DNA of 64,000 nt from Ohtaekwangia koreensis (GCF_900167975.1 NZ_FUZU01000002.1:1343501-1407500); one strand, 5' to 3'; positions 25,136 through 34,098 are shown, numbered from the stretch's first letter. Made by a program: numbers and translations. The notes: generated by a model from the sequence alone, not told the origin.

Positions 25136-25725
25136 ATCCGAAAAGTAAAATGCTTAATGTTTAAAAACAAAAAGCTCGGGGCTTAAAGTGGAGAGTCTGA
25201 GATGTGGAAGCAGTAAATATCTCCCGCAGATTTCACAGATTGCCGCAGACAAATGCATTTTAAGTCTGCGAGGTCTGCGGGAAAAAAATGATTGAAGAAA
25301 GTATATTCTACACGGTTACGCTATACTTTGAATTTTCCGTTTAATCGAAGGCTATTCATTTCACCGCCAAACATCGGTACCCCCATCCACCGCATGAAAG
25401 GGTTCATTCCAGTGCTATATCCGAAAGTAAAATGCTTAGTGTTTAAAACAAAAAGCTCAGGGTTAAAAAAGGCAGAGATGCGGAGGCTGAACGTATGAAA
25501 TATTATCTCCCGCAGATTTTCACAGATTGCCGCAGATAATGCAATTAAAAAGTCTGCGATAATCTGCGAGATAAAAAATTGGATTGAATAAAGTATATCT
25601 ACACGGTCGCGTTATTCTTTCGCTTCCGCTATTTCTTTAATCTTGTTCAGGTTGTAATCGAAGGCTTTGTTCATTTCACTTTCAAACATCGTTACACCCA
25701 TCCATCGCATGAAAGGGTTCATTCC
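25134..25725. repeat. decayed tandem duplication including an SRPBCC gene 3' fragment
   Basis: Unit 1 (25134-25416) and unit 2 (25417-25725) are alignable. Both start ATATCCGAAA(A)GTAAAATGCTTA, contain a CCCGCAGATTT / TCTGCG hairpin typical of Bacteroidota intergenic repeats, and end with the bases encoding the C-terminus of the SRPBCC protein. Only unit 2 is in frame; unit 1 has a deletion and several substitutions. This accounts for the non-coding gap at 25136-25611. Confidence 0.82.
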
Positions 25726-26136
25726 GAATTCTGTTGAAAAGCCCATCGTTACTTTTGTACTATCATTTACAGGTTCGAAAGTATACCAGCTTTTCGCGGT
25801 GCCCTGCTCCATAAAATCAAGATCAGCTTTAATCATAGACGAAGGTTTGCTCTCCGTTATAATGAGTTTCCCTTTACCCATGTCTTTACTATCCCAGCTA
25901 TACCATGCACCTGTGCCCGAGCGCTGTTCGCCATAGGTCGTTTTAAGGGTGGGATCAAGTGTATTCCAGTACGACCATTTTTCCCAGTGCTCCAGGTTGT
26001 TGATCTCTTCGAAAGCTGCTTCGGGAGAAGCGTGCATCGTTAAGCTCCGTGTGACTTCGATCTTTGATGGAAGAAAGAATCCAACAATGATCAATAATAC
26101 AATAATGCCTAAAATGCCGAGCAATATCTTCTTCAT
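25612..26136 (-). CDS. SRPBCC family protein with N-terminal membrane segment
   Basis: The chosen ATG at 26136 gives MKKILLGILGIIVLLIIVGFFLPSKIEVTRSLTMHASPEAAFEEINNLEHWEKW, about 174 residues; an ATG 19 codons upstream is rejected because it adds a non-conserved stretch. One transmembrane helix is followed by a START/Bet v 1-like polyketide-cyclase domain, which ends ESEMNKAFDYNLNKIKEIAEAKE. The family is common in Bacteroidota, and ligand and role are unknown. The 3' end is duplicated in damaged form at 25314-25413. Confidence 0.88.
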   Translation of the reverse strand: MKKILLGILGIIVLLIIVGFFLPSKIEVTRSLTMHASPEAAFEEINNLEHWEKWSYWNTLDPTLKTTYGEQRSGTGAWYSWDSKDMGKGKLIITESKPSSMIKADLDFMEQGTAKSWYTFEPVNDSTKVTMGFSTEFGMNPFMRWMGVTMFESEMNKAFDYNLNKIKEIAEAKE

Positions 26137-26243
26137 GGTTTTATAGGTTTGGCTATAAAGGTATGGCAAAATAGTTATTGGAAACGTTTGCATTTGTCAT
26201 AAAAAATCGAAAGATTTATATATACCTAACGTACTGCTACAAT

Positions 26244-26714
26244 ATGAGTTTGCTATCTAACCCGAATCGCATTCCGGAGAACTATGGTCTGCGTATTGCT
26301 GCTGCCTTGATAATTTATTTTATCATCATGAAGATGGTGGGTCTTAGTCACCATGTCGAACTACGTTTAATAAACCTCGTGATCTTGACAGGAGGTGTAT
26401 ATTACGCGCTCAAGAAATTCAAATCAACGCATACTGATAGTCTTAACTATTTCCGAGGCCTTGTAACCGGTGTTGCAACGGCTGGTATAGGTTCACTCAT
26501 CTTCGGTATATTTCTGTTCTTCTATATGAAGCTTGATACAGACATGATGAAGTCTATTGTGGATAACGAACCTATGGGGCGTTATCTGAATGCCTATATA
26601 ACAGCTTTCATTGTAGTGTTGGAAGGATTCTTCTCAGGACTGTTAGTAACATTTGTGTTGCTGAACTGGGTGGCTACCGATGAAGTAAATCAGCCCGTAG
26701 GCAAGTCGAGCTAA
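26244..26714 (+). CDS. DUF4199-like membrane protein, first of a tandem pair
   Basis: The ATG at 26244 gives MSLLSNPNRIPENYGLRIAAALIIYFIIMKMVGL, about 156 residues. Four hydrophobic helices (about 18-34, 42-56, 72-98, 120-142) surround FRGLVTGVATAGIGSLIFGIF and a conserved NEPMGRYLNAYITAF. The pattern resembles DUF4199 proteins. The following gene is about 50% identical with the same helix order, so the pair arose by duplication. Function unknown. The 26178 frame start is ignored because it precedes a better-placed ATG with the family N-terminus. Confidence 0.7.
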   Translation: MSLLSNPNRIPENYGLRIAAALIIYFIIMKMVGLSHHVELRLINLVILTGGVYYALKKFKSTHTDSLNYFRGLVTGVATAGIGSLIFGIFLFFYMKLDTDMMKSIVDNEPMGRYLNAYITAFIVVLEGFFSGLLVTFVLLNWVATDEVNQPVGKSS

Positions 26715-26806
26715 CGGGTATATTGTTCCTCATGCCTTAGTCATGCAATGGGCTGGCTGCGGGCACAATATTTTTGGGTATTCATGAAATCATCATTTTG
26801 AATTCT

Positions 26807-27277
26807 ATGAATATCTGGAACAGACCCACCCGTATCCCGGAGATATATGGAAGTATCATTGCCCTGGGATTGATAGTATATTTCTTTTTAATGTATGCAC
26901 TCGGACTGCTTGAAGTAATCGAGTTACGATTATTGAATTTGCCGATCATGTTGGGAGGTGTATACTTTGCCTTGAAGCAATTTGCACGAACACATGACGG
27001 GCACTTAAATTACTTCCGTGGGTTAGCCGTTGGTGTTGCGACATCCTCTATAGGAGCTGCAACGTTTTCACTCTTTCTTTTCTTGTTTCTAAGATTTAAC
27101 AATGGATTTATGCAGTATATAATTGAGCATGAACCTATGGGGCCTTATCTGAATCCTTACATTGCTTCGTTTATGGTGCTGTTGGAAGGCGTCTTTTCAG
27201 GGCTCTTCATCACATTTGTTTTATTGAACTGGGTACGCAGTGACCAGGTAAACGAACCATCCGGTACTTCCTCATGA
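26807..27277 (+). CDS. DUF4199-like membrane protein, second of a tandem pair
   Basis: The ATG at 26807 gives MNIWNRPTRIPEIYGSIIALGLIVYFFLMYALGL, about 156 residues, aligned throughout with the previous gene (NRIPENYG/TRIPEIYG; YFRGLVTGVAT/YFRGLAVGVAT; NEPMGRYLNAY/HEPMGPYLNPY; FSGLLVTFVLLNWV/FSGLFITFVLLNWV). Four transmembrane helices. It overlaps the start of the VOC gene by four bases (ATGA). Confidence 0.7.
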   Translation: MNIWNRPTRIPEIYGSIIALGLIVYFFLMYALGLLEVIELRLLNLPIMLGGVYFALKQFARTHDGHLNYFRGLAVGVATSSIGAATFSLFLFLFLRFNNGFMQYIIEHEPMGPYLNPYIASFMVLLEGVFSGLFITFVLLNWVRSDQVNEPSGTSS

Positions 27278-27648
27278 AAATCCCCGAAGGACATCAAACC
27301 ATCATGCCGTATATTATAGTGGAAAGCGCAGAGAAGTTTGTCGCCTTCCTGAAAAGGGTATTCGGTGCAAGAGAAAAGTTTGTCGTGCATCAGCCGGATG
27401 ACGGAAGCATTATGCACGCAGAATATACTATAGGAGCATCCACTGTGATGCTGGCAAACTCAACCACAAATTACAAAGCTTGTCCTGCAGGGCTATATAT
27501 CTACGTTGAAAATACCGATGATACTTTTGAGAAAGCCACCAAAGCGGGAGTAACCGTGATTGATAAACCAAGCAATAAAGAATATGGCCGAACCGCTGGT
27601 TTCAAAGACGAGTTCGGCAATACCTGGTGGATTGTGACGCCACTATAG
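27274..27648 (+). CDS. VOC family (glyoxalase/bleomycin resistance-like) protein
   Basis: A 124-residue cytoplasmic protein with two beta-alpha-beta-beta-beta modules: HQTIMPYIIVESAEKFVAFLKRVFGAREKFVVHQPDDGSIMHAEYTIGASTVMLAN, then AGLYIYVENTDDTFEKATKAGVTVIDKPSNKEYGRTAGFKDEFGNTWWIVTP. This is the PhnB-type subgroup of vicinal-oxygen-chelate proteins; the family ligands His and Glu are in part visible (MHAEY, DEFGN). The substrate is unknown. It is coupled to the preceding membrane-protein gene by ATGA overlap. Confidence 0.88.
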   Translation: MKIPEGHQTIMPYIIVESAEKFVAFLKRVFGAREKFVVHQPDDGSIMHAEYTIGASTVMLANSTTNYKACPAGLYIYVENTDDTFEKATKAGVTVIDKPSNKEYGRTAGFKDEFGNTWWIVTPL

Positions 27649-28965
27649 TTACTTCAGTTCCAACTCAACGATGGTATCAATTTCATCCAGCTTTGCCTTC
27701 GGTATTTTTAAGATGATACCGAACTCAGCATTCTCTGTGAATTTCACAGCACTCTTATCTTTGAACAGCTTGGCTGATTTTATTTTCTTACCCCACGATG
27801 GAATGATCAACGATTCATCTTGCCAGTCAAGAATATGTATATATACTTTATTTCCCTTTTGAGTGGTAACACCCCAGTCGCGCGCAGACAGCGGACCCCC
27901 GCGTGTTCCGTAGATAGTCTCTCCGTTCGCGGCTAGCCATTCGCCCATCAGTTTAAGCTTCTCAACATGCTCCGTTTGGATTTTTCCATTGGGCATTGGG
28001 CCTACATTTAGCAGAAAGTTAGCGCCGTATCCCGCAGCCTTGATCAGATATTGAATGAGTTCCTTTTTGCTTTTATGACCTTGATCTTTCAGATTAAATC
28101 CCCAGGAATAATTTATAGTTTCGCAGGTTTCTTTCGGCAAGTCACCAATCTTTTGTTCCGGGGAAAAGCCCGTTGTGTTATGACCGGGAAGATCTTTTTC
28201 GAACATCTGAAAATCTTCACCATCGTAGGGTGCAACATGATGGTTGTTGCCAACAAGCGCTGCAGGTTGAAGCTTGTGTATAAGCGAGTATGTTTTCGAT
28301 AATCTCCAGTCAGCATCCTTTTTATCCCACAAGCCATCGAACCATATACCTGCTACATCTCCATAGTTCGTTAACAGCTCCGTTAACTGCGCGTCCATAT
28401 AATCCAGATACTTAAACCACTCACCACTTTCCGGTCGGCCGGTCCAGCTGCCTCCCGTTTTCCCTCTCGGAAAATAGTCAGGATGATGCCAGTCTAAATG
28501 TGAATGGTAGAAGAAAAGTTTAATGCCTTCCTTCCGGCATTCCTCGGCAAGCATCTTCAACACATCTTTACCGTAAGGCGTTTTCTTTACAATGTTATAG
28601 TCAGAGACTTTACTATCCCACATAGCAAACCCATCGTGATGCTTGCTGGTGATGGTAATATACTTCATGCCTGCAGCCTTTGCAGTTTGCACCCAGGCCT
28701 TGGCATCAAATTCCGTAGGATTAAAAAATGCAGGAATCTTCTCGTATGTCTTGATCGGAATTTGTTGCTCATTCATTACCCATTCTCCATCACCCAACAC
28801 GCTATAAACTCCCCAATGAATAAACAACCCAAACTTTGCATCCTGAAACCATTCACGGTTCTTTTTATTTTCGGGTGTCGGTTCATACTTTTCTTGTGCG
28901 TTAACAAGACAAACTGAAAATAAAATAAAGAGAATAGTCTTACCAAGATGGTTTATTGGCTTCAT
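27649..28965 (-). CDS. alpha-L-fucosidase (GH29)
   Basis: The chosen ATG at 28965 gives MKPINHLGKTILFILFSVCLVNAQEKYEPTPENKKNREWF, with a Sec signal peptide; a longer frame upstream adds 59 non-conserved residues that would overlap the promoter of the divergent gene. GH29 hallmarks: WFQDAKFGLFIHWGVYSVLG, MKYITITSKHHDGFAMWDSKVSDYNIVKKTPYGKDVL, the nucleophile region GDVAGIWFDGLW, and NFLLNVGPMPNGKI. It would release L-fucose in the periplasm or outside the cell. The neighbours are not other glycan genes, so this is not an obvious utilization locus. Confidence 0.93.
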   Translation of the reverse strand: MKPINHLGKTILFILFSVCLVNAQEKYEPTPENKKNREWFQDAKFGLFIHWGVYSVLGDGEWVMNEQQIPIKTYEKIPAFFNPTEFDAKAWVQTAKAAGMKYITITSKHHDGFAMWDSKVSDYNIVKKTPYGKDVLKMLAEECRKEGIKLFFYHSHLDWHHPDYFPRGKTGGSWTGRPESGEWFKYLDYMDAQLTELLTNYGDVAGIWFDGLWDKKDADWRLSKTYSLIHKLQPAALVGNNHHVAPYDGEDFQMFEKDLPGHNTTGFSPEQKIGDLPKETCETINYSWGFNLKDQGHKSKKELIQYLIKAAGYGANFLLNVGPMPNGKIQTEHVEKLKLMGEWLAANGETIYGTRGGPLSARDWGVTTQKGNKVYIHILDWQDESLIIPSWGKKIKSAKLFKDKSAVKFTENAEFGIILKIPKAKLDEIDTIVELELK

Positions 28966-29026
28966 GTAGTTTTGGTTAAATTGCACACTTACGGATTTTA
29001 GAACTAGCGAAAGTAACAAATACAAT

Positions 29027-30322
29027 ATGAGATATAAAAGTATTGACAAAGAACTCTTTGAAACGAATCGTAAGAACTTAGTGAAGGAATTGAAATCAAA
29101 TGCGTTGGTGGTGGTGAACTCAAATGATATTATGCCAACCAACTCCGATGGTACAATGCGCTTTCGTCAGAACAGCGATTTGTTTTACCTCGCAGGCGTT
29201 GATCAGGAGGAAACTGTCCTGGTGCTATATCCTGACTTTCATGATAAGAAATATAGGGAGGTTCTTTTTCTGCGTGAGACCAGTGAACTTATTTCGGTAT
29301 GGGAAGGTCATAAGTTAACGAAAGAAGAAGCCCGCGAACAAACCGGTATCGAAACTGTATTGTGGGTTTCTGAATTTCCCAAGGTGTTCAATATGCTTAT
29401 GGTGATGGGGGATGTTGAGCATGTATACCTGAACACAAATGATCACTATAGGGCTGAAGTGTCTGTTGAATCCCGTGAATCCCGTTTTGTGAAATGGTGC
29501 CTGGAAAAATATCCACTGCATCGCTATGAGCGCCTGGCGCCTATCATGCATAGACTTCGAAGTATAAAATCAAAATACGAGCTGGACTTATTGCAACAAG
29601 CGTGTGACATTACAGAGAAAGCGTTCCGAAGAGTATTGAAATTTGTGAAACCCGGAGTAATAGAATATGAAATTGAAGCCGAGTTTGCACATGAATTTTT
29701 AAGAAATGGTTCACGTGGTTTTGCCTATGAACCGATCATTGCTTCCGGTGCGAATTCTTGTGTACTCCACTATATTGAGAATAATAAACCTTGCGGTGAT
29801 GGCGATGTATTGTTGTTGGATGTGGGAGCCGAATATGCAAACTATAATGCCGACTTGACCCGCACCATACCGGTGAACGGTAAATTTACAGAGAGACAGA
29901 AGCAGGTATATAATGCTGTGCTACGCGTACAACGTGAGGCGTTTAAATTGTTGAAGCCGGGAGAGAAATACTTTGAATATCATAAGGAGATACAGAAGAT
30001 TACAGAGAGTGAATTGATTGGGTTAAAGCTCATCGATAAAAAAGATGTAAAGAATCAGGATAAGGATAAGCCGCTCTTTATGAAATATTTCATGCACGGC
30101 ACCGGGCATCAACTTGGTCTTGATGTGCACGATGTAGGCAACATGTATCACAAGATGCGTCTGGGCCAGGTATGGACAGTAGAGCCTGGTATATATATAC
30201 GTGAAGAAGGATTCGGAATCCGTATTGAGAATAACGTGGTGATTGAAAAAAATGGTGTGTACGATCTTATGAAGAACACTCCTGTGGAGGTTGAAGAAAT
30301 TGAAGAGATCATGAACAGCTAA
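29027..30322 (+). CDS. pepP: Xaa-Pro aminopeptidase (M24B)
   Basis: A 431-residue protein with the creatinase-type N-terminal domain (about 1-165, ALVVVNSNDIMPTNSDGTMRFRQNSDLFYLAGVDQEETVLVLYP) and a C-terminal pita-bread fold. Metal ligands are visible in LLLDVGAEYANYNADLTRTIPV (two Asp), HGTGHQLGLDVHDVG (His) and TVEPGIYI and GIRIENNVVI (two Glu). It removes N-terminal residues before proline. It has no signal peptide, so it is cytoplasmic. It is followed 12 bp later by the DUF4198 gene. Confidence 0.94.
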   Translation: MRYKSIDKELFETNRKNLVKELKSNALVVVNSNDIMPTNSDGTMRFRQNSDLFYLAGVDQEETVLVLYPDFHDKKYREVLFLRETSELISVWEGHKLTKEEAREQTGIETVLWVSEFPKVFNMLMVMGDVEHVYLNTNDHYRAEVSVESRESRFVKWCLEKYPLHRYERLAPIMHRLRSIKSKYELDLLQQACDITEKAFRRVLKFVKPGVIEYEIEAEFAHEFLRNGSRGFAYEPIIASGANSCVLHYIENNKPCGDGDVLLLDVGAEYANYNADLTRTIPVNGKFTERQKQVYNAVLRVQREAFKLLKPGEKYFEYHKEIQKITESELIGLKLIDKKDVKNQDKDKPLFMKYFMHGTGHQLGLDVHDVGNMYHKMRLGQVWTVEPGIYIREEGFGIRIENNVVIEKNGVYDLMKNTPVEVEEIEEIMNS

Positions 30323-30334
30323 CTATATAGAGGT

Positions 30335-31141
30335 ATGAACAGAATCAATAAACGATATACTGCATTGGCGCTGCTGATGTTACTGGTCTCTGTTGTAACG
30401 GCGCATGAATTCTGGATGCAGCCGTTGAAGTTTATATACTCCATTAGTGAGAAAGCGAAGATAAATATAGTGGTAGGTGAAAATTTCATGGGCTTGCCAA
30501 TCGATTTGAAGCGGGAGCGGATTGAAAAACTAGAGCATCATCGCGTATCTGGTTTCTCTGATTTGAAAGCAACGACTGTAGAGGGAAAGAAAGATCACCT
30601 TGAACTTGAATTAAAAGAAGAAGGCACGCAGGTTATCGCGATGCAAACTATGCAGACGTATATTGAGATGGAAGCGGATACGTTTAATGCTTACTTGAAA
30701 GAAGATGGTTTGGATGAAGTATACGCAGCACGTGAAAAAGCAGGAAACCTTGATAAACCTGGAAGAGAGTTTTACGCACGGTATACAAAACTGCTTTTGC
30801 AGGTGGGTGCGAAAAAAGATGACACCTATAAAAAACCGATAGGCTTCCCGATCGAAATCATCCCGGAGAAAAATCCATATACCGTAAAGCCAGGCGAATC
30901 TATACGTTTCAAAATCCTGTGGAACAAAAAGCCGTTGTTCGGTGCGCGCGTAAAAGTCTGGAACCGGAAGGAAGGGCTCACTACACTTCAGAATATATAC
31001 ACTGAACAAAATGGCACAATTGAAACGCGCATCAGCAGCAAAGGCTCGTGGATGGTAAGTGTAGTATATATGGTTCCGTCAAAAGATCCAAAAGCAGAGT
31101 GGAGAAGTTACTGGGGTAGTTTGGTTTTTGGTGTTGAGTAG
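30335..31141 (+). CDS. DUF4198 domain-containing periplasmic protein
   Basis: A 268-residue protein with a signal peptide cleaved before HEFWMQPLKF, the conserved start of DUF4198 domains, in which the N-terminal His may bind metal. A C-terminal IgG-like fold follows (KPGESIRFKILWNKKPLFGARVKVWNRKEGLTTLQNIYTEQNGTIETRISSKGSWMVSVVYMVP). The family is linked to nickel or other metal uptake by association in some genomes. Here it follows pepP and precedes a signal-peptide stub; no metal transporter is adjacent. Confidence 0.85.
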   Translation: MNRINKRYTALALLMLLVSVVTAHEFWMQPLKFIYSISEKAKINIVVGENFMGLPIDLKRERIEKLEHHRVSGFSDLKATTVEGKKDHLELELKEEGTQVIAMQTMQTYIEMEADTFNAYLKEDGLDEVYAAREKAGNLDKPGREFYARYTKLLLQVGAKKDDTYKKPIGFPIEIIPEKNPYTVKPGESIRFKILWNKKPLFGARVKVWNRKEGLTTLQNIYTEQNGTIETRISSKGSWMVSVVYMVPSKDPKAEWRSYWGSLVFGVE

Positions 31142-31156
31142 AGAAATAGACATAGA

Positions 31157-31222
31157 ATGAATAAGTTACTTTCTGTTTTTGCTACGTTGATTTTAAATCT
31201 GGCAATGGCTCAAGAAACTTAA
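31157..31222 (+). pseudogene. signal-peptide stub of a deleted gene
   Basis: A 21-codon frame encodes MNKLLSVFATLILNLAMAQET and a stop. It is a well-formed Sec signal with AMA cleavage site and no mature protein. Most likely it is the 5' end of a gene whose body was lost by deletion. Confidence 0.4.
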
Positions 31223-31257
31223 AAGCACACTGCTGGTAAAATTTAAGAAGTTTAACA

Positions 31258-31665
31258 ATGCTATATTCTGATAAAGCTCCCGAACCAGTCGGTGCGTACC
31301 CGCACGCTAAAAAGGTTGGCAACCTGCTTTTTCTTTCAGGTGTTGGTCCGAGGAAAAAGGGATCAAAGGAAATACCGGGTGTTACACTTGATGCGGAGGG
31401 AAATATAGCAGCCTATAACATCGAAGAGCAGTGCCATGCTGTATTCGAAAATGTTAGATTGATACTGGAAGCATCTGGTTCACGCTGGGAGAACCTGGTT
31501 GATATAACCGTGTTTCTCACCAACATGAAAGATGACTTTGCTACATTTAATAAAATCTACGCTACCTATTTCAAAGCGAACCAGCCGTGTCGCACAACAG
31601 TAGAGGTAAACGCACTGCCAACGCCTATCGCTATTGAATTGAAATGCATCGCTACGCTGGAGTGA
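31258..31665 (+). CDS. RidA family protein
   Basis: A 135-residue protein of the YjgF/YER057c/UK114 fold. It carries APEPVGAYPHAKKVGNLLFLSGVGPR at the start, NVRLILEASGSRWENLVDITVFLTNMKDDFATFNKIYATYF in the middle, and PCRTTVEVNALPTPIAIELKCIA at the end, with the conserved Arg that in RidA binds the carboxylate of 2-aminoacrylate-type enamines. The KKGSKEIPGV insertion is like the 2-aminomuconate deaminase branch rather than canonical RidA. It is likely cytoplasmic; substrate unknown. Confidence 0.9.
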   Translation: MLYSDKAPEPVGAYPHAKKVGNLLFLSGVGPRKKGSKEIPGVTLDAEGNIAAYNIEEQCHAVFENVRLILEASGSRWENLVDITVFLTNMKDDFATFNKIYATYFKANQPCRTTVEVNALPTPIAIELKCIATLE

Positions 31666-31671
31666 ACAGGT

Positions 31672-32946
31672 CTATTTATATACTACGCCTTCTTTCATTA
31701 CGAAGCTTACCTTCTCCAGCGTTTTTATATTCTTGAGTGGATTTTCATCGGTGGCCACTATATCTGCAAACTTGCCAACTTCAATGGTGCCGACCTTGTC
31801 TGTCATGCCTAATATACCGGCATTAACAATGGTGGCCGATTTAATCGCATCGATGGGAGACATGCCTGCCTCCACCATATACGTAAATTCTTTGCCGTTA
31901 TCGCCATGTGGAAATACACCGGCATCTGTCCCGAATGCAATCTTTACTCCGCGCTTATAAGCTTTGTTAAAAGTTTGCTGAATCATGGGGCCGATCTCCA
32001 ATGCTTTTGGTACTACTAACGGATGATAATACCCGGGCACCTTTGCTTGTTCTGCTACAAATTTTCCGGCAGATATAGTCGGCACATAGAAGGTACCTTT
32101 CTCAATCATCAGGTCCATGATTTCTTCCGTCATTTTAGTGCCATGCTCAATGGTAGTGATGCCCGCTATAATTGCGCGCTTCATTCCTTCAGCACCATGT
32201 GCATGTGCAGCCGTATGCATATTATAGTCTTTCGCGGTCTCGATAATTGCTTTTAATTCTTCGTCTGTGAACTGAGGATTGCTGCCATCTTTCGCAATGC
32301 TCAGTACCCCACCCGTTGCAGTAATCTTGATCATGTCAGATCCATCCTTATACCGTTGTCTTACCGCTTGCCGAGCATCTTCAACACCGTTTACCACACC
32401 TTCTTTTGGACCGGGATCGCCCATCAGATCTTTTCGATAACCATTGGTAGGATCGGCATGACCACCTGTAGTCGCGATGGATTTCCCTGCAGTGAAAATT
32501 CTGGGCCCCGTTACCAATCCCTGATTGATTGCATTGCGCAGCGCTATATTTACTCCGGAGCCACCAAGATCACGCACCGTTGTAAATCCGGCAAGCAGAG
32601 TCTTCTTTGCAAATACGGTTGAGCGAAAAGCTATATCTGCATCATTCAAGGTAAAGCGTTGGAGGTTCGCATCTTTATTCGTTTCACCTTCGAGGTGTAC
32701 GTGCATATCGATCAATCCGGGGAGCACTGTTTTTTTGCTGAGATCGATAAGCTTATCGGCACTTGCTGGTTTTGTAAAGCCTTTTTCCACCGAGGTGATC
32801 TTATTGCCATCGATGATCACCGTCATCTGCGACTGAACATCGTTTGTTTTTCCATCGAGCAAATTACCACAGTGAATAATAGTACGCTGCGAGGAAGCAT
32901 TGAAAGCAATGCATGCCATGCAAAAGATAAGGCAAAGCTTTTTCAT
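31672..32946 (-). CDS. secreted amidohydrolase family protein
   Basis: A 424-residue protein with a Sec signal peptide (1-19, SSQ). The TIM-barrel metal site is clear: LIDMHVHLEG (His82, His84), TAAHAHGAEG (His), TTIEHGTKM (His) and FGTDAGVFPHG (Asp). Its closest relatives are imidazolonepropionase-like and prolidase-type periplasmic amidohydrolases of Bacteroidota; the actual substrate cannot be assigned. The C-terminal VGKFADIVATDENPLKNI beta-sandwich motif is normal. Length is as expected. Confidence 0.93.
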   Translation of the reverse strand: MKKLCLIFCMACIAFNASSQRTIIHCGNLLDGKTNDVQSQMTVIIDGNKITSVEKGFTKPASADKLIDLSKKTVLPGLIDMHVHLEGETNKDANLQRFTLNDADIAFRSTVFAKKTLLAGFTTVRDLGGSGVNIALRNAINQGLVTGPRIFTAGKSIATTGGHADPTNGYRKDLMGDPGPKEGVVNGVEDARQAVRQRYKDGSDMIKITATGGVLSIAKDGSNPQFTDEELKAIIETAKDYNMHTAAHAHGAEGMKRAIIAGITTIEHGTKMTEEIMDLMIEKGTFYVPTISAGKFVAEQAKVPGYYHPLVVPKALEIGPMIQQTFNKAYKRGVKIAFGTDAGVFPHGDNGKEFTYMVEAGMSPIDAIKSATIVNAGILGMTDKVGTIEVGKFADIVATDENPLKNIKTLEKVSFVMKEGVVYK

Positions 32947-32975
32947 AGGGTTAATGAGGTTTGGGTTAAAAAAGA

Positions 32976-33380
32976 TCAGGCTTGTGTCGACAAATATTTA
33001 TCAGTTTTATTTTTTAGTTCAGTCATTTCAGATTCGCTCATATTCCCTACTTTAACTTGCAGGAGAAGGTCGAACATTACCTGTTGATCGTAGCCAAGTT
33101 TTATAGCGATCTGCGAGCAGAACATCATCTCTTCTTTATACATCCGCTCATCAATTTTCATAAGCTGCACGAGACTGAATATATAGTTAAACTTTTGATC
33201 GTTGGTAAGATTTTCGGGAACGATCAGCTCGTGTCGCTGATCAAAGAGCGGTGTTATTTCGTCCGGATAAAACCCGTTGGCTCTGCCGATATTTAGAATA
33301 TAGTATTGTTCACGTTCGGCTACTTTGCCATCGATCTGCGCCAGGCTGATCAGTAATTTCATTTGATTGAGTACGGCCAT
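32976..33380 (-). CDS. TerB-like protein
   Basis: A 134-residue helical protein with two matching half-repeats: LLISLAQIDGKVAEREQYYILNIGRANGF and FSLVQLMKIDERMYKEEMMFCSQIAIKLG. Acidic loops in each (DGKVAERE, DERMYKEE) form the metal-binding EF-like sites of the TerB fold. It probably binds divalent cations; tellurite resistance is only a historical label and no other ter gene is nearby. It is separated by 29 bp from the amidohydrolase gene. Confidence 0.88.
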   Translation of the reverse strand: MAVLNQMKLLISLAQIDGKVAEREQYYILNIGRANGFYPDEITPLFDQRHELIVPENLTNDQKFNYIFSLVQLMKIDERMYKEEMMFCSQIAIKLGYDQQVMFDLLLQVKVGNMSESEMTELKNKTDKYLSTQA

Positions 33381-33486
33381 GAAGGGGAGTTAATCGTTAA
33401 TGCTAAATGTGCGTACAGTGCAGTAAGCCTGTAACACAAATAAAATCATCTTAAACTTAATACAAATAGCAATACCTTTATAACTG

Positions 33487-34077
33487 ATGAACTTTCTTGC
33501 ACATCTTTATTTGTCCGGTGATAGCTCCGATATTATGATCGGTAATTTCATTGCAGATTTTGTGAAAGGGAAAAGTTCGCTTCAACAATTTGATTCTAAA
33601 ATTGTAAAGGGCATTGAGCTACATCGGTCGATCGATGAGTTCACGGATAAACATCCGGTTGTAAAGCAAAGTAAAGACAGACTTCGCGCAACATATCGCC
33701 ACTATGCCGGTGTTATAGTAGATGTTTTTTATGATCACTACCTGGCGAAAAACTGGAGTAACTATCATGATGCACCGTTGGCTGACTTTGCTGCAAAGGC
33801 TTACGCTACCATTCAACAACGCGATTCAGTTTTGCCTGCTGCAGTAAAGCAGATGCTTCCGTATATGATTCGTGGAAACTGGCTGGTGCATTATGGTGAG
33901 ACGGAAGGCATTCACCAGGCGTTAACCGGCATGTCGCGCAGGACGCCCTATGAGTCGCATATGGATGAAGCAGTAGTTGATCTGCGAAAGTATTACGATG
34001 AATTCAAGAGCGAGTTCGAAGTGTTCTTCCCTGAGTTAAAAAATCATGCAAATTTTTTTTTGCAAAGCCGCCAGTAG
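33487..34077 (+). CDS. acpH: acyl carrier protein phosphodiesterase-like protein
   Basis: A 196-residue protein starting MNFLAHLYLSGDSSDIMIGNFIADFVKGKS, the near-invariant start of AcpH, followed by GIELHRSIDEFTDKHPVV and GVIVDVFYDHYLAKNW. The His/Asp residues in these motifs are an HD-like metal site. AcpH removes 4'-phosphopantetheine from acyl carrier protein. A TACCTTTA box ends six bases before the ATG, which, if used, would give an almost leaderless mRNA; that is uncertain. Confidence 0.9.
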   Translation: MNFLAHLYLSGDSSDIMIGNFIADFVKGKSSLQQFDSKIVKGIELHRSIDEFTDKHPVVKQSKDRLRATYRHYAGVIVDVFYDHYLAKNWSNYHDAPLADFAAKAYATIQQRDSVLPAAVKQMLPYMIRGNWLVHYGETEGIHQALTGMSRRTPYESHMDEAVVDLRKYYDEFKSEFEVFFPELKNHANFFLQSRQ

Positions 34078-34098
34078 ATGAAGTATAGCGGAAGGTGC

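Noticed and set aside
31258..31665. Naming this gene ridA
   Set aside because: The insertion KKGSKEIPGV and the wider pattern fit a related deaminase branch as well as RidA, so no symbol is given.
32976..33380. Tellurite-resistance function for the TerB-like gene
   Set aside because: No terC, terD or terZ genes are nearby; the fold alone does not imply tellurite resistance.
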